Counted from the first letter of the stretch, positions 1 to 9,141 are shown. The stretch is DNA of 64,000 bases from Streptococcus vicugnae (GCF_016461705.1 NZ_JAEMHW010000004.1:47297-111296), one strand, 5' to 3'. Program-made: numbers and translations. The notes: generated from the letters alone by a model not told the origin.

Positions 1-427
1 TTTTCTTGAACCTTTGATAAGCTTTTAGACGTTTAGAGACAATGCTCGTCAAAAGTTTTTCTAGGTGTTGCTCAAAAATCGTGCAAAGAACTTGCGCTTC
101 TTTTTTAGCTTCGGTCAATATGAAAAGCCAAGCTTGGGAGAGCTGACTTTTCAAATCGAATTCTTTGAGACCACGAAAAATACGACGAACGATTTGGGTT
201 AGAATAGACTCTAAAATAGCTTCTTTAGATTTGTAATTACGATAGAATGCGTTGCGTGAGACACCTGCTTTAGCAACGAGTTCAGAGATAGTAATTTGGC
301 TCAAGGTTTTCTTTTTAAGAAGGAGCAAAAGTGCCGTTTCTAAAGCCTCACGAGTGAGTTTTCGAGATTCTTTATTAGAAACTTGCAGATTTTGCAAGGA
401 CTTTTTTGAAATTGTCTTTTCCGTCAT
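1..427 (-). CDS. TetR/AcrR family transcriptional regulator (3' end cut by window edge)
   Basis: Reading the minus strand from the ATG at 427 gives 142 codons open to the window edge, so the C-terminus is missing. Residues ~22-68 form a TetR-type helix-turn-helix: a helix ending LLLLKKKTLSQIT, then ISELVAKAGVSRNAFYRNYKSK, the usual DNA-recognition helix and following Tyr/Lys. The rest would be the ligand-binding/dimerisation domain. An AGAGG ribosome site lies just upstream of the start. It is divergent from degV with 132 bp between them, so it may control itself and/or degV, but nothing in the sequence proves the target. Ligand unknown. Confidence 0.85.
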   Translation of the reverse strand, partial: MTEKTISKKSLQNLQVSNKESRKLTREALETALLLLLKKKTLSQITISELVAKAGVSRNAFYRNYKSKEAILESILTQIVRRIFRGLKEFDLKSQLSQAWLFILTEAKKEAQVLCTIFEQHLEKLLTSIVSKRLKAYQRFKK

Positions 428-486
428 GACAAAAACCTCTTACTTGTGACATCTGATTGTTTTTAATACTAAGATAAAGGCATTAA

Positions 487-495
487 TGATATAAT
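487..495 (+). promoter_or_regulatory. Extended -10 promoter of degV
   Basis: TG-A-TATAAT (TG at 487-488, TATAAT 490-495) gives an extended -10 element. Transcription would start near 502, leaving a leader of about 58 nt before the degV ATG at 560. No convincing -35 is seen. Confidence 0.55.
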
Positions 496-559
496 TTTAG
501 GTGAAAATACTTTGTTTGTCAAATAAATTTTAAATTCAAATGGATTGGAGGAAATAGAT

Positions 560-1405
560 ATGACTTGGAAAATCGTTACAGATTCTGGATGCGACCTTCG
601 CCGTATTGAAGGGCTTGCAGAACACACAGAATTTCAAAATGTGCCACTAACGATTCAAATTGGTTCAGAAGTTTTTGTGGATGATGAAGGATTAGATGTT
701 GCTGATATGATGACAACGATGTACGCAAGTCCAGTTTCATCAAAATCAAGCTGTCCTAGTCCAGATGCCTTTTTACAAGCTTACCAAGGTGCTGAAAATG
801 TTATTGCTATTACCATTACAGGTAATCTTTCAGGAAGTCACAATAGTGCACAAGTTGCAAAACACATGCTCTTAGAGGAACACCCAAATGTGAATGTTCA
901 CGTGATTGATTCTCTTTCAGCAGGTGGCGAAATCGATTTGATTGTTCTTGAGTTGAATCGCTTGATTGCGCAAGGATTAAGCTTTGATGAAGTGGTTGAA
1001 GCTATCACAGCTTATCAAGAAAAGACAAAATTATTGTTTGTTTTAGCACGTGTGGATAACCTTGTTAAAAATGGTCGCTTGAACAAATTAGTCGGAAAAG
1101 TTGTTGGACTTTTGAACATTCGCATGGTTGGTAAAGCAAGTAACGAAGGAAAATTGGAACTTCTTCACAAGGCACGTGGCCAGAAAAAAGCTGTTCAAGC
1201 AACAGTTGATGAGATGTTCAAAGAAGGTTACCAAGGCGGAAAAGTGATTATTACGCATGCTAACAATGAAAAAGCTTGTCAACAATTGAGCGATAAAATC
1301 AAAGAAAAATACCTTCAGGCTGATGTTACCTTTGTACCAGCATCAGGTCTTTGCAGTTTTTATGGTGAAGATGGTGGTATCTTATTGGGGTACGAAACAG
1401 TGTAA
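560..1405 (+). CDS. DegV family fatty-acid-binding protein
   Basis: The 281-residue protein is a typical DegV length. The N-terminal motif IVTDSGCDL (5-13) and TGNLSGSHNSA (87-97) match the DegV fold, in which conserved Ser/Thr residues hold the carboxylate of a bound fatty acid. DegV/FakB proteins present exogenous fatty acids to the FakA kinase for phospholipid synthesis; whether this paralogue works with FakA is inference, since no fakA is nearby. I chose ATG 560 rather than an in-frame TTG at 545 because a strong GGAGG (546-550) lies at the right distance before 560. The gene stands alone, divergent from the TetR gene and convergent with the YgjV-like gene. Confidence 0.9.
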   Translation: MTWKIVTDSGCDLRRIEGLAEHTEFQNVPLTIQIGSEVFVDDEGLDVADMMTTMYASPVSSKSSCPSPDAFLQAYQGAENVIAITITGNLSGSHNSAQVAKHMLLEEHPNVNVHVIDSLSAGGEIDLIVLELNRLIAQGLSFDEVVEAITAYQEKTKLLFVLARVDNLVKNGRLNKLVGKVVGLLNIRMVGKASNEGKLELLHKARGQKKAVQATVDEMFKEGYQGGKVIITHANNEKACQQLSDKIKEKYLQADVTFVPASGLCSFYGEDGGILLGYETV

Positions 1406-1413
1406 GTTAAAAA

Positions 1414-1440
1414 AGCTAGGACAATGTCCTAGTTTTTTTT
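1414..1440 (+). terminator. Terminator after degV, shared with the convergent gene
   Basis: An 8-bp stem CTAGGACA/TGTCCTAG with a short loop is followed by eight T. It overlaps the stop end (1429) of the minus-strand YgjV-like gene. Confidence 0.8.
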
Positions 1441-1929
1441 AGTAAAAGAACTGTATTTTATGATGGCAATTAAAGTAGTAATAGTAATAACAATATCCAT
1501 AAATAATGCTGGATAAGCTTTGATAGTAAAGTCATAAAATGACCAGAGCAACATATTTTCAACAGTGACCCAACGAAGCCATTGCACCTTATTAGTAGCA
1601 AAAGAAATAATAGTATAAGACATAGATGAAATTAGGGGAAGCAAACCAATTAATCCTAGATTATTGAAATACGTTCCAGCAGAAACCTGTATAATCACCA
1701 AAATAATGGTTGTGTAGATAGAATCCCATTTTTTAATCATAAGTGTGTTACGAATAATGGATACGCTGATAGAAATCGCACCAGTGTAGCCACCAAGTAA
1801 AAAATTAGCAATCATCGTGAAGAAATAATCCGATAATTGCCAAGTTAACATACTTTTTTTGGTTTTAGCAAATGATGATGTTGCTAAACAAGTTGCTCCA
1901 ATCGCAGAAAAGATAAGTCCGATTGTCAT
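1429..1929 (-). CDS. YgjV-like multi-pass membrane protein
   Basis: The 166-residue protein is almost entirely hydrophobic with about five predicted membrane spans. It shows the small-membrane-protein pattern of the YgjV family: N-terminal GLIFSAIGATCLATSSF, then a conserved polar stretch KKSMLTWQLSDYFF, and a glycine-rich second span LLGGYTGAISISVSI. Function of the family is unknown. It begins 3 bp after the stop of the upstream repeat protein with no strong ribosome site, so translation is probably coupled. Its stop lies in the degV terminator hairpin. Confidence 0.6.
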   Translation of the reverse strand: MTIGLIFSAIGATCLATSSFAKTKKSMLTWQLSDYFFTMIANFLLGGYTGAISISVSIIRNTLMIKKWDSIYTTIILVIIQVSAGTYFNNLGLIGLLPLISSMSYTIISFATNKVQWLRWVTVENMLLWSFYDFTIKAYPALFMDIVITITTLIAIIKYSSFTKKN

Positions 1930-1932
1930 CGA

Positions 1933-2508
1933 TTAATAACTGTATGAGTTGTAATTGCCATTAGTTACAGTTGTTGAATCGGTAGTATTGTCAGTTGAGT
2001 TTGTTGTATTCAAAGAAGTTGTTGTATCGACACTTGAAATTGCGTTAGAAACAGCATCAAGTCGAGCTTGTAGTTGATTTTTTTTATCTTGATTAGTTAC
2101 AGCGTCAATAGCAGCTTGTGCAGCACTAACATTGTCACTTGTTTGTTCAGATTCGGCAGTAGCAACAGCATTTTCTGCATTGCTTTGATTGGTAACCTCT
2201 GCAGAAACAGCGTCTAATTGAGATTGTAAATCTGTCTTTTTAGCTTCATCAGAAATTTTATTAATAGCAGCTTGTGCGTTAGTCACAGCATCTGCTGAAG
2301 GATTAGCTTTAGCTTGATCCAACAATGATTGGGCATTAGCTTCTAAATCAGCTTCACTTGATGATGACGAAGATGTAGCAGAAGTTCGTGGTTCTGAACT
2401 TGAAGTACTCGTATGCGTATTACCAAAGAAAAGATAAATGCCACCTGCGAAGGCAATTAAAATAATACTTAGAATAAAATAAGTAACTTCACTTCTTGAT
2501 GTTTTCAT
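1933..2508 (-). CDS. Membrane-anchored extracellular protein with two alpha-helical repeats
   Basis: The 191-residue protein has a single N-terminal membrane anchor (residues ~8-28) with no lipobox. A Ser/Thr-rich linker (~31-50) follows, then two similar ~48-residue units (~52-100 and ~103-150), and an Asn/Thr/Ser-rich tail. Each repeat has the form A..A..AI..I.d..kK..LQ.rLDAVs (for example KKTDLQSQLDAVS and KKNQLQARLDAVS). These resemble the short helical repeats found in many Gram-positive surface proteins and in the C-terminal repeat of Cry-type toxins, but I assign no function. There is no LPXTG, so it should stay in the membrane facing outward. It forms a two-gene unit with the YgjV-like gene. 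Start has a good GGAG. Confidence 0.7.
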   Translation of the reverse strand: MKTSRSEVTYFILSIILIAFAGGIYLFFGNTHTSTSSSEPRTSATSSSSSSEADLEANAQSLLDQAKANPSADAVTNAQAAINKISDEAKKTDLQSQLDAVSAEVTNQSNAENAVATAESEQTSDNVSAAQAAIDAVTNQDKKNQLQARLDAVSNAISSVDTTTSLNTTNSTDNTTDSTTVTNGNYNSYSY

Positions 2509-2620
2509 AAAAGCTCCTTTTATAAAAAAATTAAATATGATGTGATAAAAAAACGATATTACAAGTCTGGTAAATAAACAGATTTAGTAGTGTTACGTGA
2601 TAAGCACGATATCTCTAACT

Positions 2621-2631
2621 ATTATAACATA
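2621..2631 (-). promoter_or_regulatory. Extended -10 promoter of the repeat-protein operon
   Basis: On the minus strand TATGT-TATAAT matches the TNTGN-TATAAT extended -10. Start near 2614 gives a leader of ~105 nt, which includes a short CGTG/CACG hairpin. Confidence 0.6.
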
Positions 2632-2794
2632 TAAATGGGAGCACATTAGTTTTTTTCTAAAAAGCTCCATTATTTTTAGCTTTTTTTATCATTTTTATTT
2701 GGAAATGCTGCTTTAGCATGAAGAAAAATCCCCTTTCTTAAAAGATTGGTATTATTCAGTTAGTTATCATTTTAGAAAAAAGCTTAAAAAATAC

Positions 2795-2823
2795 TTGTTT
2801 GTTTTCTGCGAATACATTAAAAT
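2795..2823 (+). promoter_or_regulatory. SigA promoter of the Na/Pi symporter gene
   Basis: TTGTTT, a 17-bp spacer and TAAAAT; start near 2830, leader of about 45 nt to the GTG start at 2875. Confidence 0.5.
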
Positions 2824-2874
2824 GGAGGTATCGGGGTTTTTTTCCGAGAAAATTATGATATTGAGGATAAGACT

Positions 2875-4506
2875 GTGTCAGTAAATTGGCAAGAAATTGC
2901 TTTTGGTTTTTTTGGAGGTCTAGGACTCTTTCTCTTTAGTATTAAATACATGGGAGACGGTCTTCAACAGGCTGCGGGAGATAGACTTCGTTTTTATATC
3001 GACAAATATACGAGTAATCCTTTCTTAGGAATTCTTGTTGGTTTAGCCATGTCAGCCCTAATCCAATCAAGTTCAGGGGTAACAGTTATTACTGTTGGAC
3101 TGGTGTCAGCGGGACTTTTAACCTTAAGACAAGCGATTGGTATTGTCATGGGAGCCAATATTGGGACGACTGTAACGTCCTTTCTGATTGGTTTTAATTT
3201 GGGTGACTATGCACTTCCAATGATCTTTCTTGGTGCCGCTTTGCTATTTTTTACGTCAAATCGACGTTTGAATAATATCGGGCGTATCATCTTTGGTGTA
3301 GGAGGAATTTTCTTTTCACTAAACATTATGGGTGATGCTATGGAACCGCTGAAATCTGTTTCAGCCTTTCAAGATTATTTAGCAACCTTGGGTGACAAAC
3401 CAATTATGGGGGTTTTGATTGGGACTGGCTTGACTATGCTTATCCAATCATCAGCAGCAATCATCGGTATTTTACAAGGATTGTATGCTGGTCATTTACT
3501 TGATCTTCAAGGGTCAATTCCAATCCTTTTGGGAAGTAATATCGGTACTTGTATCACAGCCGTGCTTGCAGCGATTGGTTCTAACATCGCAGCAAAACGA
3601 GTGGCTGGGGCTCACGTTCTTTTCAACGTTGTCGGAACAGTGCTCTTTATGGTTTTATTGGTGCCATTTACTAGCTTAATGCAGTGGATGGAAGTTCATT
3701 TCAATTTAACACCAGCCATGACAGTTGCTTTTGCACATGGTACTTTTAATATTACAAATACCATTTTGCTCTTCCCATTTATCGGAACTTTGGCATTTGT
3801 TGTGACAAAATTAATTCCTGGTGAAGATGAAGCTGTTAAATACAAAGCTGTTTACCTTGATAAGATTATTTTAAAACAAGCGCCAGCTATTGCCCTTGGT
3901 AACGCTAAAAAGCAATTGATTCACTTGGGTGCTTTTGCAACGCAAGCTTTTGAAGCAGCATTCTTATTTGTTGAAACATGCAATGAAAAATATGCTGATA
4001 AAACGCAAAAATTTGAGGATACAATTAATAATGTCGATGAAGAATTGACAAAATACTTAATTGATCTTTCAAGTGAACAATTGAATCAACACGAAAGTGA
4101 AATTTTATCAAGTATTTTAGATTCATCACGTGATTTAGAACGTATTGGAGATCACAGTATTAGCCTAGTTCACTTGATGGAACATAATATTTCAAAAGAT
4201 ATTACCTTCTCACAATCAGCTGTTCAAGAAATCGATAAACTTTATCATGAAACACATCGTATGATTTTGGATTCATTGAAAGTTATCATTGATAATGACC
4301 TAGAATTGGCAGGAGAGTTGGTGGAACGTCATAAAGAAATTGCGCATTTGGAACGTCGCATTCGCAAAAATCACATTAAACGTATGAACAATGGCGAATG
4401 TACACCGCTTGCAGGGGTTAACTTTATCGACTTAATCACACCATGTACACGTATCACTGACCATGCTTTGAACTTGGTTGAAAAAGTACTTGAAAATCAA
4501 ATTTAA
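2875..4506 (+). CDS. Na/Pi cotransporter family protein with PhoU-like domain
   Basis: The 543-residue protein has an N-terminal membrane half (~1-320) with the inverted duplicated QSS motifs of NptA/type II Na-phosphate symporters: QSSSG at 64-68 and a second QSSAA near 190. The cytosolic C-terminal half (~345-540) is helical and PhoU-like (DSSRDLERIGDHS). It probably imports phosphate with sodium, or exports excess phosphate as described for some bacterial members; direction cannot be read from sequence. It starts with GTG at 2875, supported by GAGG eight bases upstream. It is a single gene with its own promoter and terminator. Confidence 0.9.
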   Translation: MSVNWQEIAFGFFGGLGLFLFSIKYMGDGLQQAAGDRLRFYIDKYTSNPFLGILVGLAMSALIQSSSGVTVITVGLVSAGLLTLRQAIGIVMGANIGTTVTSFLIGFNLGDYALPMIFLGAALLFFTSNRRLNNIGRIIFGVGGIFFSLNIMGDAMEPLKSVSAFQDYLATLGDKPIMGVLIGTGLTMLIQSSAAIIGILQGLYAGHLLDLQGSIPILLGSNIGTCITAVLAAIGSNIAAKRVAGAHVLFNVVGTVLFMVLLVPFTSLMQWMEVHFNLTPAMTVAFAHGTFNITNTILLFPFIGTLAFVVTKLIPGEDEAVKYKAVYLDKIILKQAPAIALGNAKKQLIHLGAFATQAFEAAFLFVETCNEKYADKTQKFEDTINNVDEELTKYLIDLSSEQLNQHESEILSSILDSSRDLERIGDHSISLVHLMEHNISKDITFSQSAVQEIDKLYHETHRMILDSLKVIIDNDLELAGELVERHKEIAHLERRIRKNHIKRMNNGECTPLAGVNFIDLITPCTRITDHALNLVEKVLENQI

Positions 4507-4516
4507 TAATAAATCG

Positions 4517-4555
4517 AACATCTTTGAGGCAGTGATGCTTCAAGGGTGTTTTTTT
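4517..4555 (+). terminator. Terminator after the Na/Pi gene
   Basis: A 15-bp stem with three G-U pairs (arm 4517-4531, arm 4536-4550) runs directly into a T tract. Confidence 0.8.
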
Positions 4556-4560
4556 GATAA

Positions 4561-4598
4561 AGACCAATATAAAATTGGTCTAATTTTGGTATATACCA
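4561..4598 (+). promoter_or_regulatory. Probable NagR operator region upstream of nagA
   Basis: Two palindromes sit side by side. AGACCAAT-5 nt-ATTGGTCT lies at 4561-4581 and the perfect 12-bp TGGTATATACCA at 4587-4598, ending exactly where the -35 begins. TGGT-TATA-ACCA is the shape of the GntR/HutC-type NagR (YvoA) operator that controls amino-sugar genes in Firmicutes. The regulator gene is not in this window. Confidence 0.6.
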
Positions 4599-4627
4599 TT
4601 TACAAAAAAGCGCTTTTATTTTATAAT
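4599..4627 (+). promoter_or_regulatory. nagA promoter with a cre-like site in the spacer
   Basis: TTTACA (4599-4604), a 17-bp spacer and TATAAT (4622-4627). The spacer holds AAAAAGCGCTTTTA (4605-4618), a symmetric cre-like CcpA site matching 7 of the 10 fixed positions of TGWNANCGNTNWCA. Start near 4634 gives a leader of about 15 nt carrying GGAGG. Confidence 0.65.
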
Positions 4628-4648
4628 ATAAACATGGAGGCGATTCAA

Positions 4649-5797
4649 ATGACAAAATATATTAAAGCAGATGAATTTTACTATCCTTACCATGTTAAAG
4701 GGGCAGGCTACTTGGCTATCGAAGGAAATGATTTCGGTGAATGGCAAGAAGAAGCACCGCATGGCGCAGAAATTATAGATTATACAGGTTTTAGTGTGGC
4801 ACCTGGCTTAGTAGACACACACATTCATGGTTTTGCTGGTGTTGATGTCATGGATAATAATCAAGAAGCTTTCGAAACGATGAGTAAAGCACTTTTAGGA
4901 GCTGGAGTGACAAGCTTCTTGCCAACTGCCCTGACAGCATCTTTTGAAACACTTGATGATATTTGTCGTACGGCAGCTGATTTTGCAGGTCAAGAAAGTG
5001 GAGCACGTATTCAAGGATTGTTCTTTGAGGGACCATATTTCACAGAGAAATATAAAGGGGCTCAAAATCCATCTTACATGCGAAATCCATCTACAGCTGA
5101 ACTAGATCAATGGCTTGAAAGTTCAAAAGGGCTATTGAAAAAGATAGCTTTAGCACCTGAACGTGATGAGGTAGAAGACTTTATCAACTATGCAAATAGT
5201 AAAGATGTTATCGTTGCTCTAGGGCATTCAGATGCGACTTATGATCAAGCAGCGCAAGCTGTTGAAGCAGGTGCTTCTGTCTGGGTTCATGCCTATAATG
5301 GCATGCGTGGACTTAATCATCGTGAACCAGGTATGGTTGGTGCGATTTATGAGCTGCCAAATACTTATGCTGAATTGATTTGTGATGGTCATCATGTACA
5401 CCCATCAGCTTGTGATATTTTGATGCATCAAAAAGACCACGAACATGTGGTTTTAATCACTGACTGTATGAGTGCTGGTGGTCTTGAAGATGGTGACTAT
5501 ATGCTGGGTGAATATCCGGTTACTGTTGAAAAAGGAACAGCACGCCTAAAATCAAATGGAGCGCTTGCTGGGTCTATCCTTCAACTGAAAGATGCTGTTA
5601 AAAATGTTGTGAATTGGGGAATTGCTTCAAAAGCACAAGCTATTGGCATGGCGAGTCTTGCAGCAGCTATTTCGGTTGGTATTGACGATAAATGTGGTCA
5701 GATTAAAAAAGGACACAAAGCTGATTTTATCATTTTGGATAAAGATCTTGATCTTCGAGCAACATACCTTGGTGGACAGGAAGTCTGGAATGCGTAG
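4649..5797 (+). CDS. nagA: N-acetylglucosamine-6-phosphate deacetylase
   Basis: NagA removes acetate from GlcNAc-6-phosphate to give glucosamine-6-phosphate, feeding amino sugars into glycolysis or wall precursors. The 382-residue length fits. The amidohydrolase metal motif HIHGF is at 58-62, and later metal/substrate positions include ALGHSDATYDQA, the VWVHAYNGM histidine, ICDGHHVHP, and the catalytic Asp in ITDCMSAGG. I placed the start at ATG 4649: GGAGG lies nine bases before it, and the earlier in-frame reading would run through the promoter. The gene is monocistronic and appears dually controlled by a NagR-like operator and a cre-like site. Confidence 0.95.
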   Translation: MTKYIKADEFYYPYHVKGAGYLAIEGNDFGEWQEEAPHGAEIIDYTGFSVAPGLVDTHIHGFAGVDVMDNNQEAFETMSKALLGAGVTSFLPTALTASFETLDDICRTAADFAGQESGARIQGLFFEGPYFTEKYKGAQNPSYMRNPSTAELDQWLESSKGLLKKIALAPERDEVEDFINYANSKDVIVALGHSDATYDQAAQAVEAGASVWVHAYNGMRGLNHREPGMVGAIYELPNTYAELICDGHHVHPSACDILMHQKDHEHVVLITDCMSAGGLEDGDYMLGEYPVTVEKGTARLKSNGALAGSILQLKDAVKNVVNWGIASKAQAIGMASLAAAISVGIDDKCGQIKKGHKADFIILDKDLDLRATYLGGQEVWNA

Positions 5798-5892
5798 AAA
5801 ATAAGAAGAAGTTGACTTTACTAGCTTTTAGTAAAATCAGCTTCTTTTGTTATCCACTAGACACTCAATTACATTTGTGCTAAAATAGCTGA

Positions 5893-6090
5893 TAAAGAGA
5901 GAAAGCCTCATGGTGTTTCTTAGCGAGTCCGAGGTGGTGGAAGTCGGATGAAACTGAAGTGAGTCGCTGGCGCTTTCGCTTAGCAAGGCTAAGTTAAAAT
6001 CAGATAAATGAAGTAATAAAATAGGGTGGAACCGCGTTTTAACGCCCCTTATGAGGTATCATATGGGTGTTTTGGCGGTTCTTTTATTAT
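5893..6090 (+). promoter_or_regulatory. T-box leader (glycine-type by context) of glyQS
   Basis: The leader contains the T-box core GGGTGGAACCGCG (~6024-6036). This is followed by a terminator in which GAACCGC and AACGCCC pair with GGGTGTT and GGCGGTTC (~6028-6082), ahead of TTTTATT. Stem I lies in about 5893-5990. GGC at 5969-5971 is a candidate Gly specifier, but I did not fold the RNA. Uncharged tRNA-Gly should stabilise the antiterminator and switch on glyQS. Confidence 0.88.
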
Positions 6091-6153
6091 GGAAAAACGC
6101 TTATTCACTGTAGGTGCTTCGCAAATTAAGTTACTAAAACAAGGAGTAGATGT

Positions 6154-7071
6154 ATGTCTAAAAAATTGACTTTCCAAGAAATTATTTTGACTTTGCAACA
6201 ATTTTGGAACGACCAAGGTTGTATGTTAATGCAAGCTTACGATAATGAAAAAGGTGCTGGTACAATGAGCCCTTACACATTCCTTCGTGCCATCGGTCCA
6301 GAACCATGGAATGCAGCTTATGTAGAACCATCACGTCGTCCTGCAGATGGTCGTTACGGTGAAAACCCTAACCGTCTTTACCAACATCACCAATTCCAAG
6401 TTGTTATGAAACCATCTCCATCTAACATTCAAGAACTTTACCTTGAGTCATTGGAACGTTTGGGTATCAATACTTTAGAACATGATATTCGTTTCGTAGA
6501 AGATAACTGGGAAAACCCATCGACTGGTTCTGCTGGTCTAGGTTGGGAAGTTTGGCTTGACGGTATGGAAATCACTCAATTTACTTACTTCCAACAAGTT
6601 GGTGGTTTGCAAACTGGTCCTGTAACTTCAGAGGTTACTTACGGTCTTGAACGTTTGGCATCATATATCCAAGAAGTGGATTCTGTATATGATATCGAAT
6701 GGGCTCCAGGTGTTAAATATGGTGAAATCTTCCTTCAACCAGAATTTGAACACTCAAAATACTCATTTGAAATTTCTAACCAAGATATGCTTCTTGAAAA
6801 CTTTGAAAAATTTGAAACTGAAGCAAAACGCTGCTTGGAAGAAAACTTGGTTCACCCAGCGTATGACTACGTTTTGAAATGTTCACACACATTTAACTTG
6901 CTTGATGCGCGTGGTGCTGTTTCTGTAACAGAACGTGCAGGTTACATCGCTCGTATCCGTAACTTGGCTCGTGTCGTTGCTAAAACTTTCGTTGCTGAAC
7001 GTAAACGTCTTGGTTACCCATTGCTTGATGAAGCAACACGTGAAAAACTTTTGAAGGAGGATGCTGAATAA
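6154..7071 (+). CDS. glyQ: Glycyl-tRNA synthetase alpha chain
   Basis: The 305-residue protein is the catalytic class II chain of the bacterial alpha2-beta2 glycyl-tRNA synthetase, charging tRNA-Gly with glycine and ATP. The opening [18 protein letters not shown], the [24 protein letters not shown] motif region and [12 protein letters not shown] are characteristic. It starts at ATG 6154 after AAGGAG. Its stop overlaps the glyS start by one base (TAATG), so the two chains are translationally coupled. The T-box leader upstream controls both. Confidence 0.97.
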   Translation: MSKKLTFQEIILTLQQFWNDQGCMLMQAYDNEKGAGTMSPYTFLRAIGPEPWNAAYVEPSRRPADGRYGENPNRLYQHHQFQVVMKPSPSNIQELYLESLERLGINTLEHDIRFVEDNWENPSTGSAGLGWEVWLDGMEITQFTYFQQVGGLQTGPVTSEVTYGLERLASYIQEVDSVYDIEWAPGVKYGEIFLQPEFEHSKYSFEISNQDMLLENFEKFETEAKRCLEENLVHPAYDYVLKCSHTFNLLDARGAVSVTERAGYIARIRNLARVVAKTFVAERKRLGYPLLDEATREKLLKEDAE

Positions 7072-9110
7072 TGGCTAAAAATTTACTTGTAGAACTTGGT
7101 TTAGAAGAATTACCAGCTTACGTGGTTACTCCAAGTGAAAAACAACTTGGCGACCGCATGGCAGCATTTTTGAAAGAAAAACGTTTGGCATTTGAAAGCA
7201 TTCAAACTTTCTCAACTCCACGTCGTTTGGCTGTACGTGTGATTGGTCTTGCTGATGCGCAAACTGATTTGATAGAAGACTTTAAAGGTCCTTCTAAGAA
7301 AATCGCCTTGGACGCTGATGGCAACTTTACAAAAGCTGCACAAGGTTTTGTTCGTGGTAAAGGTTTGACAACTGATGACATTGAATTCCGTGAAGTTAAA
7401 GGCGAAGAATATGTCTATGTCACAAAACACGAGGCAGGAAAAGCTGCTAAAGAAGTACTTGTTGACATTCCAGAAATCTTATCAGCAATGACTTTCCCAG
7501 TAAACATGCATTGGGCAAACAACACATTTGAATACATCCGACCAGTTCACACATTGACAGTTCTTCTTGATGATGAAGCTTTTGACCTTGATTTCTTGGA
7601 CATCCATTCAGGTCGTGTTAGCCGTGGTCACCGTTTCCTTGGTCACGAAACAGAAATCGCAACTGCTGATTCATACGAAGAAGATTTGCGTAAAGTCTTT
7701 GTTATCGCTGATGCTAAAGAACGTCAAGACATGATTGTTAACCAAATCAAAGCTATCGAAAAAGCTCAAAACGTTCGCGTTGAAATCGATGACGAATTGC
7801 TTAATGAAGTGCTTAACTTGGTTGAATACCCAACTGCCTTCATGGGAAGCTTCGATACTAAATATCTTGAAGTTCCAGAAGAAGTTCTTGTGACATCAAT
7901 GAAAAACCACCAACGTTACTTTGTTGTCCGCGATCAAGATGGTAAATTGATGCCAAACTTCATTTCAGTTCGTAACGGTAACGCTGAACACATCGAAAAT
8001 GTTATCAAAGGTAACGAAAAAGTGCTTGTGGCTCGTTTGGAAGATGGTGAATTCTTCTGGCGTGAAGACCAAAAACTTAAAATCGCTGATCTTGTTGCGA
8101 AACTTGATAACGTTACATTCCACGAAAAAATCGGTTCACTTTCTGAACACATGAACCGTAGCAAAGTGATTGCTGCTTACCTTGCTGAAAAAGCTGGTGC
8201 TTCTGCAGAAGAAAGCAAAGCACTTGCACGCGCTGCTGAAATTTACAAATTTGACCTATTAACAGGCATGGTTGGTGAATTTGACGAATTGCAAGGTATT
8301 ATGGGTGAAAAATATGCCCTTCTTGCTGGTGAAGATGCCGCAGTAGCAACAGCTATTCGCGAACACTATCTTCCAAACTCAGCTGATGGTGACCTTCCAG
8401 AAACTAAAGTTGGTGCACTTTTGGCACTTGCTGATAAATTGGATACAATCCTATCATTCTTCTCAGTTGGCTTGATTCCATCAGGTTCAAACGACCCATA
8501 CGCTCTTCGTCGTGCGACAGCTGGTGTGGTTCGTATCATGGATGCCTTTGGTTTGAAAATTCCAATGGATGAATTGGTTGACAACCTTTACGCTTTGGAA
8601 TTTGATAGCTTAACATACGAACACAAAGCAGAAGTGATGGACTTCATTCGTGCACGTGTTGAAAAAATGATGAACAAATCAGTTTCTAAAGACATTAAAG
8701 AAGCTGTTCTTGCTGGTTCAAACTTTGTTGTTGCTGAAATGCTCGAAGCAGCTGATGCTCTTGTTGAAGCAAGCAAAGCAGAAGGTTATAAAGCAGCAGT
8801 TGAAAGTCTTTCACGTGTCTTCAATCTTGCTGAAAAAGCAGCAGCTGATGTGGCTGTAGATGCAAGCTTGTTTGAAAATGATGAAGAAAAAGCATTGGCA
8901 CAAGCTGCATCAGAATTGAACTTGTCAGGTAATGCTAGCGATAAATTGGCTCAATTGTTTGCATTGAGCTCAGTTATCGACAAATTCTTTGACAATACTA
9001 TGGTAATGGTAGATAATGAAGCTGTTAAAAACAATCGTTTGGCTATCCTTGCTGAATTGACAGCAAAAGCTAGCAGCGTAGCAGCATTTAACAAATTGAA
9101 TACCAAATAA
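7071..9110 (+). CDS. glyS: Glycyl-tRNA synthetase beta chain
   Basis: The 679-residue beta chain has the usual length. The N-terminal [15 protein letters not shown] is diagnostic. The central region contains an HD-like domain (~380-520), and the C-terminal ~580-679 is a DALR-type anticodon-binding helical domain. It binds the tRNA body and anticodon while GlyQ holds the active site. Ribosome site GGAGG lies inside the end of glyQ. Highly biased codon use (GAA, GTT, CGT, ACA) fits strong expression. A 12-bp inverted repeat without a T tract follows at 9115-9141. Confidence 0.97.
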   Translation: MAKNLLVELGLEELPAYVVTPSEKQLGDRMAAFLKEKRLAFESIQTFSTPRRLAVRVIGLADAQTDLIEDFKGPSKKIALDADGNFTKAAQGFVRGKGLTTDDIEFREVKGEEYVYVTKHEAGKAAKEVLVDIPEILSAMTFPVNMHWANNTFEYIRPVHTLTVLLDDEAFDLDFLDIHSGRVSRGHRFLGHETEIATADSYEEDLRKVFVIADAKERQDMIVNQIKAIEKAQNVRVEIDDELLNEVLNLVEYPTAFMGSFDTKYLEVPEEVLVTSMKNHQRYFVVRDQDGKLMPNFISVRNGNAEHIENVIKGNEKVLVARLEDGEFFWREDQKLKIADLVAKLDNVTFHEKIGSLSEHMNRSKVIAAYLAEKAGASAEESKALARAAEIYKFDLLTGMVGEFDELQGIMGEKYALLAGEDAAVATAIREHYLPNSADGDLPETKVGALLALADKLDTILSFFSVGLIPSGSNDPYALRRATAGVVRIMDAFGLKIPMDELVDNLYALEFDSLTYEHKAEVMDFIRARVEKMMNKSVSKDIKEAVLAGSNFVVAEMLEAADALVEASKAEGYKAAVESLSRVFNLAEKAAADVAVDASLFENDEEKALAQAASELNLSGNASDKLAQLFALSSVIDKFFDNTMVMVDNEAVKNNRLAILAELTAKASSVAAFNKLNTK

Positions 9111-9116
9111 GCTTAA

Positions 9117-9141
9117 GAAATCTACTCTTTGAGTAGATTTC
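9117..9141. repeat. Perfect inverted repeat after glyS
   Basis: AGAAATCTACTC and GAGTAGATTTCT pair around a 1-3 nt loop. No T run follows, so it is a transcript-end or RNA-stability hairpin rather than a classic terminator. Confidence 0.5.

Larger units (their letters stand above)
2509..2874. other. Intergenic region between divergent genes
   Basis: Within this 366-bp stretch I see the minus-strand promoter near 2621 and a hairpin AATGGGAGC...GCTCCATT followed by ATTTTT at about 2635-2679, a possible terminator or attenuator. I also see a plus-strand promoter (TTGTTT 2795-2800, 17 bp, TAAAAT 2818-2823) for the Na/Pi gene. No convincing ORF. Confidence 0.5.

Noticed and set aside
2807..2814. 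TGCGAATA as a competence cin-box before the Na/Pi gene
   Set aside because: It falls in the spacer of an ordinary SigA promoter and lacks the T-rich flank; one mismatch to an 8-mer is expected by chance in AT-rich DNA.
2827..2889. Twenty-codon leader peptide starting ATG GAG before the Na/Pi GTG
   Set aside because: No ribosome site, no amino-acid bias; GTG 2875 has its own good site.
4478..4648. Longer N-terminus of NagA
   Set aside because: The added codons run through the terminator, operator and promoter, and homologues start at MTKYIKADEF.
9117..9141. Rho-independent terminator after glyS
   Set aside because: Stem is perfect but followed by GACTTATA with no T tract.
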